DNA of 8,843 bases, taken from positions 1 through 8,843 of the forward strand of contig CAZPLZ010000137.1 in the NCBI GenBank assembly GCA_964587525.1. The letters run 5' to 3'. The DNA is from CAZPLZ01 sp964587525. Its GTDB lineage: Bacteria > Oederibacteriota > CAKKQC01. A model generated the notes under the pieces. The model ran no database searches. It was not told the DNA's origin and worked only from the letters and a program-made list of their open reading frames with translations. Positions 1-7,500 of this stretch are shown here, one piece after another (position 1 is the stretch's first letter; every line of letters starts with the position of its first letter). The position numbers and the translations under genes were made by a program.

Positions 1-1
1 C

Positions 2-91
2 AAGAAAGACAAGGGCTTTGTAGCGTCTAGTATAGCAACCGGGATGAGTGACTCATTCTTTGACCCTACGATGCCCCGCGTTTGCACGTAG
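2..91 (+). CDS. Possible 3' end of an unidentified gene cut by the left edge
   Basis: One + strand frame is open from the window edge to a TAG at 89-91, giving 29 residues that end in FFDPTMPRVCT. The other two forward frames meet stop codons within the first 30 bases. The stretch is too short to assign to a family, and 29 open codons can occur by chance. No hydrophobic segment or motif is visible. If real, it would converge on the minus-strand gene ending at 179. The rest of this left flank (92-178) holds nothing I can identify beyond a purine/pyrimidine-rich imperfect inverted repeat at 123-145. Confidence 0.25.
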   Translation, partial: KKDKGFVASSIATGMSDSFFDPTMPRVCT

Positions 92-178
92 GAGCCCGCT
101 GACGCGTGTCTCAGGCCGAATTGGAGGGAAAGGCCCCTCTCCTCCCTCTTCTAGCCTCTTCAGTGTCCTTGAATCAGG

Positions 179-601
179 TTACCGTTTCGCCTCCCAGGTG
201 ATGTTGCCTTCCTCGTTGTAGAACTGCAGTTGAGTTGTTCCGTCCACCTTAACTTTCACTCCAAAACGGACACTCCCGTCCTCGTCGTAGAGCCACATCC
301 CTGGTTCACCGTTAGCGCCCACGTTAAGCGAGAGGCGGCCCTTCTTACCCTCGTCATACAGCCTCAGCATCGGTGAGCCATCGTCTTTCGTTCTCAGGGC
401 GATGCGGGTTTCTCCCACATCGTCCACGATAACGATTTTCCGTACCTGAATTTCGTCCGCCATCTTCCTTCCACCAGCCCCGACAAAGAGCAGGAGACAC
501 AATGCCGCCAGCGAAGCCCCCGCAAGAACCTTCCAACGGCGCCCCTCCGCCTCCAAGCGCTCAAGGCGCCGGGTGATGGATTCATATTCTCGATTTTCCA
601 T
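179..601 (-). CDS. Small membrane-anchored protein with short beta-type repeats
   Basis: 140 residues, function unknown. Residues 1-22 are highly charged and probably helical or coiled-coil (RRLERLEAEGRR). Residues 24-43 form one hydrophobic transmembrane segment (LAGASLAALCLLLFVGAGG). The rest consists of about three and a half repeats of 23-24 residues, starting near residues 57, 81 and 104 and ending in a partial unit near 128. Each contains a pattern like LYDEDGxxRxxLxxxxDGxPxL. Alternating hydrophobic and polar residues with D-G turns suggest stacked beta strands outside the membrane. The ATG start is supported by an AAGGAGG site 5 nt upstream. The gene begins 32 nt after the tRNA-Ser on the same strand and may be cotranscribed with it. 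I recognise the repeat style from uncharacterised environmental bacterial proteins but no named family. Confidence 0.8.
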   Translation of the reverse strand: MENREYESITRRLERLEAEGRRWKVLAGASLAALCLLLFVGAGGRKMADEIQVRKIVIVDDVGETRIALRTKDDGSPMLRLYDEGKKGRLSLNVGANGEPGMWLYDEDGSVRFGVKVKVDGTTQLQFYNEEGNITWEAKR

Positions 602-606
602 TGGAA

Positions 607-613
607 CCTCCTT
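607..613 (-). promoter_or_regulatory. Shine-Dalgarno site of the repeat-protein gene
   Basis: Reading on the minus strand, AAGGAGG lies 5 nt before the ATG at 601. It is a near-perfect anti-16S match and fixes that start codon. Confidence 0.8.
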
Positions 614-633
614 TATACTTCACTGTAATATTC

Positions 634-718
634 CGGAGGGTGAGGGATTCGAACCCCCAAGTCCCCAAGGGGACGGTGGATTTCAAGTCCACTGCCTTAC
701 CGTTCGGCGCAACCCTCC
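634..718 (-). tRNA. tRNA-Ser (anticodon UGA)
   Basis: The 85-nt gene folds as a class II tRNA. The acceptor stem GGAGGGT (718-712) pairs with ACCCTCC (641-635), followed by discriminator G at 634. The D stem is GCC/GGC. The anticodon stem GTGGA/TCCAC encloses the loop CTTGAAA, whose anticodon TGA lies at 685-683. The long variable arm has a strong GTCCCC/GGGGAC stem. The T arm contains GGTTCGAAT. The long variable arm, UGA anticodon and G73 together identify serine (UCA and related codons). CCA is not encoded: the sequence after G73 reads GAA, so the end must be added by nucleotidyltransferase. It is divergent from the lipoprotein gene at 782 and lies directly upstream of the repeat-protein gene. 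Confidence 0.95.
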
Positions 719-740
719 AAGACCAATTTTATCAGGTGTT

Positions 741-768
741 TTGAATCATGGAGTTTCCTTGATACAAT
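741..768 (+). promoter_or_regulatory. Candidate promoter of the lipoprotein gene
   Basis: TTGAAT (741-746, 4/6 to the sigma70 -35 box) is followed after 16 bp by TACAAT (763-768, 5/6 to the -10 box). Transcription would begin near 775, only about 7 nt before the GTG chosen for the downstream gene. The transcript would then have almost no leader, or translation would start further downstream. Matched by eye only. Confidence 0.35.
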
Positions 769-781
769 TCCAAGCACACCC

Positions 782-1366
782 GTGGCGCCCCACCAGCTTA
801 ATAAAATTCAAAGCCTGACGACAACAAAGCTCGCAGCGATTATCGCGGCGGTCATACTCTCGGGTTGTGCAACGGCGGTAACATCTTACCGGGAAAGCTG
901 TAACGAGAAACGACTCGGACACACCACCTTCCGCGTCAACTGTTGTGGCAACGCTCACACCGATCGCGGCACCATTGAAATGTACCGCATCTACAAGTGC
1001 GCAACGTTAACAGCCGATCGCCGCTATGACTACTTTGTCACGACCGAGATGATTACCAGCGAACATGAATATCCAGCCCACATCCACGGCAGTTGGGTTG
1101 AAGATGCTGACACTGGACCGCCTGATCGTTACAGGAAGTACCACGCCCTCGCAACCATCGAGATGTTCAACGGCATAGCACCGGCCGGAGACCGGACAGC
1201 CCACAATGCAAAGAAAGTTATCAAGGATTTTGGGCCACTGGTCATGGCCATACAGGCAAGGGCCGATCGTCACTTCCTGCACATGACGCGGCAGAAGAAG
1301 GTGCTAACGGCTGGCGGCTGCTTGGTCGCTATCGGTACAGTTGTTCTGATTCTCGTAGGCCTGTAA
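782..1366 (+). CDS. Predicted lipoprotein, CC0125/CC1285-like
   Basis: 194 residues. A lipoprotein signal peptide (TTKLAAIIAAVIL) ends in the lipobox LSGC, with Cys29 as the lipidation site, so the mature protein should be membrane-anchored and face the periplasm. Residues 46-90 carry the block FRVNCCGNAHTDRGTIE, then YRIYKCATLT and YDYF. This matches the core of CC0125/CC1285-type lipoproteins as I remember it (F-R-V-x-x-x-G-N ... Y-x-x-x-x-A-x-L-T ... G-Y-D-x-F). Their function is unknown. Unusual points are cysteines at 40, 54, 55 and 73, and a second hydrophobic segment at the extreme C-terminus (about 175-194, CLVAIGTVVLILVGL), which lipoproteins normally lack. The start is uncertain: GTG at 782 has no clear ribosome-binding site, and a start nearer Leu12 would still leave a complete signal peptide. 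It converges with the gene ending at 1372, leaving 5 bp between them. Confidence 0.75.
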   Translation: MAPHQLNKIQSLTTTKLAAIIAAVILSGCATAVTSYRESCNEKRLGHTTFRVNCCGNAHTDRGTIEMYRIYKCATLTADRRYDYFVTTEMITSEHEYPAHIHGSWVEDADTGPPDRYRKYHALATIEMFNGIAPAGDRTAHNAKKVIKDFGPLVMAIQARADRHFLHMTRQKKVLTAGGCLVAIGTVVLILVGL

Positions 1367-1371
1367 TCTTG

Positions 1372-3219
1372 TCACTTCTGGAACAGAAGTTTGACGTTGC
1401 GAGTTTGTCTTCCGGCGACCGCGATGTCCAGTTTCCCGTCACCGTTTAAATCTGCGACCGCCATCGACTCTACCGCCACCCCCTCTTCCAGGACATGTTT
1501 GCGCCACTTCTTGCCAGCCGGGTCAAGGGGAACGTAGGCGATCACCCCTGGCTTCTTCCGGTCAGTTGAAGGATTACGCCAGGCTACAATCATGTCGTCG
1601 TACCCCACACCGCGCATATCCGCACAGACGACCCAATGCCCCCACATGCCCGCCTCATCGATCACCTGGCGTTTCCAGAGACCGCGCGCATCATGGCTTC
1701 GGGGTTCGATGTAGACGACCGCCTGGTGGCCGTGCCAAGGTTCCACCGTCGCGATATAGCGCCTGCCTCCTGGAAGCCGGCCCAGCCGGACCTCGCCGGC
1801 ACCCAGGCTTTTGGGCGTCAGCGCATTAGGCGTTCCAGTCTGGTGACCTTCTCCGCGGTAGATCTTTGACCACTTTCCACGTGAATCGCGTTCCAGTAGA
1901 TGGATACCTTCATAACTCGCCACCAGCACAGCGTTTCCCTTGCCATTTTCCGCAGGCACAAGGTCGAAATTGTGTGCGACATGCAGGGAGTCATCCAACA
2001 CGACCTCCGTCCAGGACCCTCTCTCGGGATCGGACGGAGCTTTGTAACCGAGCACACGGAGGGCAACGTCTTTCCAGTTGCGTTTTTTCTTGCTTCCTTT
2101 ACCCAAGAGGGGAACGTTAATGATCTCCGGCTTGCCATCGCCGTCAATGTCCCCGATGCCAACCCGGTGGATGGAAGGCTCCTTCGCCACCGGGATAACC
2201 TTCCATGGGCGATAGGGATCCTCTCCGGGCCTGATCCAGACGGCTTCACCGTTCACGGTCGTATCGAGGCCCCGCCAGCCCGTTCCGGCCGCAAAATCAA
2301 CTCTCCCATCGCCGTCCAGATCTCCTGCTGCAATTGCCACGTTGTGCGGCGTGGTCTGACCTTTCTCAGTGAGGGCATGCTTTTTCCAGGACGGGTTTTC
2401 GAACCACCAGAACTGCTCCGTGTCAGCAACGACGACATCAGGCTTGCCGTCGCCATTGACATCAGCGATGGTGACGCCGTAGCCGACCTCGATATCGTTG
2501 GCAATCTCCACCGGCTCGAAAGCGGGGTACCCATCCAACTCGGCTCCAGACGAGCCGCTCGGCTGAGGAAACAGCTTGACACGAAGATCCTTAAATCTCA
2601 CCTCGAACCCCTCGCCGGGGGCATGGTACTGCAAGGCAATGATACCCTCAAGCCGGCGGTGCTGTTCGTCGGTATCCGTGAATTCACCACACACGATCCC
2701 GTTGAGAACCTGTCTGAGCGTGGGACCGTTCGCCGTAATCACGTACTGGTTCCACTCTCCAGTTTTAATAGATTCTTCAACCTCCGGAGGGGCTCGGAAC
2801 AGAGCTGTGCTCCGGAATTTTTCCTCATACAGAGCTCCCCACCAGCCTTTCCCCATATCGGCCTGGTAACCGCCGACCACCCACCGTTTCGGGTCAAACA
2901 CTTTGGAACGGTACTGAATGCCACTGTTGGTAAATCCTCTGCCTTTAATCAACATAACTTTGGCTTCCAGGATGAAGTTTGAGAATGAACGGTGGTAGAT
3001 CAGGAATGTATTGCGGCTGACCTTCTCCGCTTTGCCCGAGATGTAGCCGTGCTGAACACGCCAGACTTTGGGGTCGCCATCCCAGCCGGTTAAGTCCTTC
3101 CCATTAAACAGTGAGATCCAACCTGAAGCGTCGGTTTTAGGCCGCCCCGCTTTGGCTTGGACGATGGCTGTCAAGCAACTCAACGCCAGAATCGAGGCGA
3201 GCAACACTCCCCTGCGCAC
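1372..3219 (-). CDS. Secreted DUF1080 (3-keto-disaccharide hydrolase family) protein with FG-GAP/VCBS repeat domain
   Basis: 615 residues. A signal peptide (residues 1-24, ending AIVQAKA) directs export. Residues about 32-218 form a DUF1080 domain, a LamG/GH16-like jelly roll. It shows the typical opening WISLFNGKDLTGW, the SNSG-like segment TNSGIQYRS, GEWNQYVITANG, and a final GFEVRFKDLRVK. Residues about 230-613 form an FG-GAP/VCBS region, probably a beta-propeller, with calcium-loop motifs DVNGDGKPD (253), DLDGDGRVD (300), DIDGDGKPE (357) and DLNGDGKLD (590). DUF1080 proteins have been linked to hydrolysis of 3-keto-glycosides; here that is family inference. The repeat domain may bind substrate or a surface. 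The start is GTG, one base after the TAA of the epimerase gene (TAAcGTG), and there is no strong ribosome-binding site, so translation is probably coupled. Substrate unknown. Confidence 0.85.
   Translation of the reverse strand: MRRGVLLASILALSCLTAIVQAKAGRPKTDASGWISLFNGKDLTGWDGDPKVWRVQHGYISGKAEKVSRNTFLIYHRSFSNFILEAKVMLIKGRGFTNSGIQYRSKVFDPKRWVVGGYQADMGKGWWGALYEEKFRSTALFRAPPEVEESIKTGEWNQYVITANGPTLRQVLNGIVCGEFTDTDEQHRRLEGIIALQYHAPGEGFEVRFKDLRVKLFPQPSGSSGAELDGYPAFEPVEIANDIEVGYGVTIADVNGDGKPDVVVADTEQFWWFENPSWKKHALTEKGQTTPHNVAIAAGDLDGDGRVDFAAGTGWRGLDTTVNGEAVWIRPGEDPYRPWKVIPVAKEPSIHRVGIGDIDGDGKPEIINVPLLGKGSKKKRNWKDVALRVLGYKAPSDPERGSWTEVVLDDSLHVAHNFDLVPAENGKGNAVLVASYEGIHLLERDSRGKWSKIYRGEGHQTGTPNALTPKSLGAGEVRLGRLPGGRRYIATVEPWHGHQAVVYIEPRSHDARGLWKRQVIDEAGMWGHWVVCADMRGVGYDDMIVAWRNPSTDRKKPGVIAYVPLDPAGKKWRKHVLEEGVAVESMAVADLNGDGKLDIAVAGRQTRNVKLLFQK
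1374..1390. terminator. Hairpin at the convergent gene junction (weak terminator candidate)
   Basis: A perfect 7-bp inverted repeat (ACTTCTG / CAGAAGT) with a 3-nt loop lies 7 nt after the lipoprotein stop. On the + strand it is followed by TTTG. It overlaps the last codons of the DUF1080 gene on the minus strand. The stem is short and only 3 of 7 pairs are G-C, and there is no long T tract, so intrinsic termination would be weak. Confidence 0.3.
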
Positions 3220-3220
3220 G

Positions 3221-4078
3221 TTAACCAGCAGCCAACAGTTGCTTCAAGTGCTTCAAGCCGTCTTTGGCCAGATCATCCTGGGTTCTGGCCAGCGGCCTCC
3301 AGATCGCTGCCGCAGCCGCAATGGTCAGACATTCCGGGGTGAATGACTCAATCACCGCATCCCCCGCGTACCCGATTTCCTTCAGCCCCTTGGCCAGGCC
3401 CTTCCAGTCCACGAGACCCGATCCGGGCGCGCCGCGGTCGTTTTCGCAGGCATGGACATGAACGAGGTCCTTGCCAGCTCGTTTCACGGCGTCATAGACG
3501 CTTTTCTCCTCGATGTTCATGTGAAACGTATCCAGGTGTATGCGAACGGATAGGTGCCCAATGTCTTTGATCAACCGCTCACACTGCTCGCAGGTGTTGA
3601 TCAAGTCGGTCTCAAAACGGTTGAGCGGCTCGATGCCCAACGTCACACCATGGTTGGCCGCTTGAGCCCCGGCCTTCCGCAGTCCCTGGACCGCCAGATC
3701 CCACTCCTTTTTCTTCTGGTCAGGAGAAACCTGACGGCGCTTGCCGACCGCCGAATACATCGGACCGACCATGAGCCTGACCCCCCATTGCTCACAGAGT
3801 TTCAGGGCAGCTTCAATATAGTCGAGGCTCTCCTTGCGATATGTGGGGTCTTCATGCGTCAGATCGCGGGTCGGTCCGAACGCGCCACACACGATAGGAC
3901 GCAGGCCCGAGGATGTGATGGCCTCCTTCACCTTTTCGGCGCTGAACTGGGAGGGGTCCTCCAGCGCGATCTCGAACGAATCAAATCCCATGTCTGCCGC
4001 CTTCTTCATCAAGTTCAACGATTCATTAGCAAGCGGCGATGTCCATACCCAGGAATTAACTCCAATGCCGATAGCCAT
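3221..4078 (-). CDS. Sugar isomerase/epimerase, D-tagatose/D-psicose 3-epimerase-like TIM barrel
   Basis: 285 residues, the usual size for this family, with no signal peptide, so cytoplasmic. It is an AP-endonuclease-2-type TIM barrel. The metal ligands expected for ketose 3-epimerases are present: Glu150 (LGIEPLNRFE), Asp183 (HLDTFHMN), His209 (HVHACEND) and Glu244 (VIESFTP). So are the substrate-contact residues Glu156, His186 and Arg215. To my knowledge these numbers coincide with those of the Agrobacterium D-psicose 3-epimerase. The expected chemistry is Mn/Co-dependent C3 epimerisation of a free ketose, with Glu150 and Glu244 as acid/base. Related enzymes acting on 3-keto sugars share the fold, so the substrate is open. 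The ATG is preceded by GAGGGGG about 9 nt upstream. It is first of a two-gene unit with the DUF1080 gene. Confidence 0.88.
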   Translation of the reverse strand: MAIGIGVNSWVWTSPLANESLNLMKKAADMGFDSFEIALEDPSQFSAEKVKEAITSSGLRPIVCGAFGPTRDLTHEDPTYRKESLDYIEAALKLCEQWGVRLMVGPMYSAVGKRRQVSPDQKKKEWDLAVQGLRKAGAQAANHGVTLGIEPLNRFETDLINTCEQCERLIKDIGHLSVRIHLDTFHMNIEEKSVYDAVKRAGKDLVHVHACENDRGAPGSGLVDWKGLAKGLKEIGYAGDAVIESFTPECLTIAAAAAIWRPLARTQDDLAKDGLKHLKQLLAAG

Positions 4079-4087
4079 ATGTCATTA

Positions 4088-4094
4088 CCCCCTC
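4088..4094 (-). promoter_or_regulatory. Shine-Dalgarno site of the epimerase gene
   Basis: Minus-strand GAGGGGG sits 9 nt before the ATG at 4078 and supports that start. Confidence 0.6.
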
Positions 4095-4160
4095 ATTGCC
4101 TATTATTCCATCTTTCGAACGAGACAGTGCCTGCCCTGAGCCAGAGGAGGACTCCAGGCC

Positions 4161-4188
4161 CCATTGTTATGGTAATATGGATATATGG
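4161..4188 (+). promoter_or_regulatory. Candidate RHH operator overlapping a -10 box and start codon
   Basis: A 4-bp half-site recurs with an exact 8-bp period: CCAT at 4161, ATGG at 4169, ATGG at 4177 and ATGG at 4185. The first is the inverted copy and the others are direct copies; the direct copies extend to TATGG at 4168, 4176 and 4184. RHH repressors such as MetJ bind tandem 8-bp boxes, so this looks like the binding array of the protein encoded immediately downstream. TAATAT (4173-4178), preceded by TG, resembles an extended -10 box and falls inside the array. It ends 6 nt before the ATG, so the mRNA would be leaderless. No ribosome-binding site is close enough: GGAGG at 4145-4149 is about 35 nt away. 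Confidence 0.45.
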
Positions 4189-4487
4189 CAAAGAAGACCA
4201 CCCTCATGCTGGATCAAGAACTGTACAAAGCTGCCAAGCGGGTAGCTGTGGACCGGGACCGGCCGCTCTCCGAAATGCTGAACAAGGGACTGCTGGTCTA
4301 CGTCTCCGATCCTGAGGGCGTGGAGGAAACGACGGAGGTCCTCACGGACAAAAAAGCGATGGCGGCGCTGTTCGAGGGGATCGCAGCGCGCGCGAAGGGG
4401 CGCAGAGGATACTACGTAGACTGGGCGCGGAGGTCTACATCGACTACATCCAGCACCGCAGGGAGGTCTACCGGCACTGAAGCGTAA
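4185..4487 (+). CDS. RHH (CopG/VapB-type) antitoxin-like DNA-binding protein, probable C-terminal frameshift
   Basis: 100 residues as read. Residues 3-40 show the RHH pattern: a short beta strand (KTTLMLD), helix A (QELYKAAKRVAVDRD), a turn, then helix B (PLSEMLNKGLLVYVSD). Such proteins dimerise, bind DNA through the strand, and usually repress their own promoter and neutralise a partner toxin through the C-terminal half. No toxin gene is adjacent: both flanking genes are large metabolic genes on the other strand. After Trp80 the sequence becomes low-complexity (RRSTSTTSSTAGRSTGTEA). The frame starting at 4427 instead reads AEVYIDYIQHRREVYRH to a TGA at 4478-4480, with all 17 codons ending in G or C. 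A single-base loss between about 4422 and 4427 would explain this. The original protein would then have been about 98 residues. It could be a solitary regulator, a decayed toxin-antitoxin remnant, or an assembly error. Confidence 0.7.
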   Translation: MAKKTTLMLDQELYKAAKRVAVDRDRPLSEMLNKGLLVYVSDPEGVEETTEVLTDKKAMAALFEGIAARAKGRRGYYVDWARRSTSTTSSTAGRSTGTEA

Positions 4488-4523
4488 ATACTACTGGAGC
4501 TAATGCAATATATGCCCCCCTTA

Positions 4524-7500
4524 TCACTTTAAGTGCGATAAATATTCCACCAGATCCACGAGATCCTGGACGCTCATGGTATTCACGAGATCGTCCGACA
4601 TCATCGAGACCGGCAGCTTGGTCTTTTCCACGATGCCCACTGTCGGAATATCATGATATTTTCCCTGGTCATCTTTCAAGGTTACATGATCACCGACGCG
4701 TTCAACCATGATTCCTTGGGTTATTTCCCCCGACGCCGTCTCCACTTTCCAAGTTTCATACCCCATTAGGATGGAGGCGCTGGGGGTCACAATCGCCTTG
4801 TAGAGCTGCCGCCTGCTGAGCTTCTGGCCGATACTCGACAACGGCGGTCCCACCATGATCCCCTCCTTCCCGATTCGGTGGCACGTGAGGCACTTGGCGC
4901 CCTTCGCATCCCGGAAGACTTTCGCGCCGGCCTGAACGTCGCCAGTCATGGCCAACAACTTCTTGAGGGACGGCAACGGTCGGTTGTCTTTTGTCCTTTG
5001 CGCCTGATTTTTCTTTAAACGGGACGTCTTGCTGTCCGGGGAGGTCGTCTGCGGGTCGGCTCCTGCCGATCGGGTAGGGAGAGGGGGAATCTTTTTCAGA
5101 AGACGCCAGCGGATACCCTCGGCAACCTCCTGGTCTTTGTTTTGGCCCCGCTCCAACCATGCTTCAAGCACTTCACCTTCGCGACCTGTGCAGCCAATCC
5201 CAAACGCCTCAAGATACCAGCGGTCCCGGCCATTGTATTTGTCGGCAAGCGCCACGAGGATGTCCAAACACCGCTCCGTTGACTCATAGTTCATTGCGAG
5301 ACACAGTTCGCGCCAGACAAACGGCGATGGATCCTTGAGCGCGCGTGCGGCAGCCGCGACCATGTCCATCTTGATAAGCCGCATGGCCCTTAAAGCGGCC
5401 ACGCGAATGTCGACGTTTGGGTCCTTCAGGGCCCTCTGCAACATGGACTTCCCACCGGCTGCACGGGCCAGCAGCCACAGGGCGCGGGCCCGATGGCGCT
5501 GATTCGGTGAGCGTTTGTAAAGTTTGCGCAGCGCCCTTATAGCTTCTGACCCGCCGCGCTGAAGCTTCGTGTGGGCCAGATAGCACGTGGCAAGGTTGGG
5601 TGAGCAGAGCGCATCAATCTGGCCAGAAATGGTGTCGAGATCAACCTTTGGGACAACGAGCTTGTGACCTGGTGGAGCCAGGCGATAGATGCGGCCACGC
5701 AGCGTCGCAAGCTGGTTGTCACCCATCTGGTGGCCTCCAACACCCGGATCGTACCAGTCGGCGATGAACACGGAGCCATCCGGCGCCACACAAACATCAG
5801 ATGGACGGAACCATCGATCTCTGGCTTTGATCAGCTCCACGGACTCAGCCCTGTAGCCAGCGCCACTAGGTTCAACGAGGTAGGCACGCACAACATTCAG
5901 GCCTGCCTCGGCATGAATCAGCGCCCCGTGGTACCGCTCCGGCAGCAAGTTACCCTCGTACACGCAGATTCCCGCCGGGGAACCAGCCCCGGTCACCAGG
6001 AGGTTGGGAACAACACCAGGAAAACGCTGGTGCCAGTGCGCCTCCTGCGTGGTCTGGTCCGGGTAGAGATCGTAGTCGCGGTCCCAAGAAGACCCCTGTG
6101 GCCCGGCATAGCCAAAGTCGCCGCCTTCCATGAGGTAATTGACACGGCAGCTTTTGTTGCCGTCATCGTCATTATCCGACTGCCAGGCGGTGCCGAACGA
6201 ATCCACGGTGACCTCGTAATTATTCCGGAAGTTGTCACCCAACGTCTCAAAATTCGAGCCATCCAGATCACAACGAAAAGCCATGCCTTGCTGATAGCCT
6301 ACGGCTCCCTTCTCCTTTGACACGTTACGGTAAAGAGTACCCTGCGCACCGATGTGGCTGCCGGTCGAATCCACCACCGGCTCACCGGTGGCGTGATTGA
6401 TGACATGGCCCCAGACGGCGTTGTTTCCCGCATTGAAATAGAACCGCCCATCCGGGCCGAACACGCCCGTGTGCAGGCCGTGGTCATCATTTTCCCCGGT
6501 AAAGCCGCTGAACATGATCGCGGGTGGCCCAGCAGGCTTATCCCCGGACTCGTCAATGGTATAGACGAGCATGTTCGGCGATTGCGCGACGTACACCTTG
6601 TTGCCCAGCACGCAGATGCCCAGCGGGGCCCTGATCGAAGGATCCTGTGCAAAGGTTTTATAGCTGTCGCATTGACCGTCGCCATCCGTGTCTTCCAGAA
6701 TCATGATGCGGTCACCTTCCGGCCGTATCATGTATTTGCGGTAGTTGGCCGTCTCAACGACCCACACGCGCCCGCGCGCGTCAATATCCATGTTGGTCGG
6801 ATTCACCAGTTGCGGTTCGGAAGCGAAGAGCGAGACCTCCAGGTCGTCCGCGACGGTCATGGTCCAAAGGGTCTCTTGGGGTGTCATGGAAACCCTAGAC
6901 CTAGCGGCACGTTTCGCTTTACCCTTAGGGTCCAGGTTCTTGTCAAGATCGTCAGGCGTGATGGATGACTCGACACCACTGGCAGGGACTTCCATCTTGG
7001 CGATCCACAACAGGGCGTTAAGGACCAGCTTGCGGAAGTTTTCGTCGCCCCAGTTCTTGTGAAAGTGAGCTCCCGTGAAGCCAAAGCCGCGACCCCCACC
7101 AGGCCGCTTCGCCACCCAGGCGAGGATTTCCTCGCGTCCAGGATGCTCCCTGGCGGCCACAGTTCCCCGGGTGTCGTCTGGGGGCGTCGCTCGTAGGATA
7201 GGCTTGACCCCTTTCATCCGGGGGCGGAAACGCATGTGGTAATACCACTCGTCCCTAATGGTGAAAGGCTTGACCCCGCGCGTGATCGGGTGCCGGGGCA
7301 GGCGTTTTATTTCTGCGGTCCAGTGCGGGTTGATCGAGTAGTCGCGTTCGTAATACCCGCCGATCCACTTCAGCAGCTCCGGCCCTCCGCGATTCTTGGG
7401 GACTTCGACAGCATAATGGAGGCACGCTAATCCGACACCCTTCTTCATGAGTTTGCCGATGAGCTCCAGCCGGTCCCCTCTAATCAGCGGGTGTCCCCCG

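Noticed and set aside
123..145. GGAGG...CCTCC imperfect inverted repeat downstream of the repeat-protein gene
   Set aside because: Only five clean pairs, then a mismatch and G-U pairs, with no T tract on either strand; not a convincing intrinsic terminator.
1900..2982. 360-codon open frame on the + strand
   Set aside because: It lies wholly antisense to the DUF1080/FG-GAP gene, whose minus-strand product has recognisable domains, signal peptide and calcium loops. The + strand product shows no known motif and is a shadow of GC-rich coding.
3554..4315. 253-codon + strand open frame spanning the epimerase and RHH starts
   Set aside because: Antisense to the well-supported epimerase for most of its length and crosses the start of the RHH gene in another frame; no family features.
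4521..4541. TTATC-ACT-TTA-AGT-GC-GATAA bulged hairpin at the convergent RHH/dehydrogenase 3' ends
   Set aside because: Bulged, A-T rich and lacking a T tract in either direction; mostly inside the last dehydrogenase codons.
5664..6320. 218-codon + strand open frame
   Set aside because: Antisense shadow of the dehydrogenase propeller region. The similar one at 6354-6968 is rejected for the same reason.
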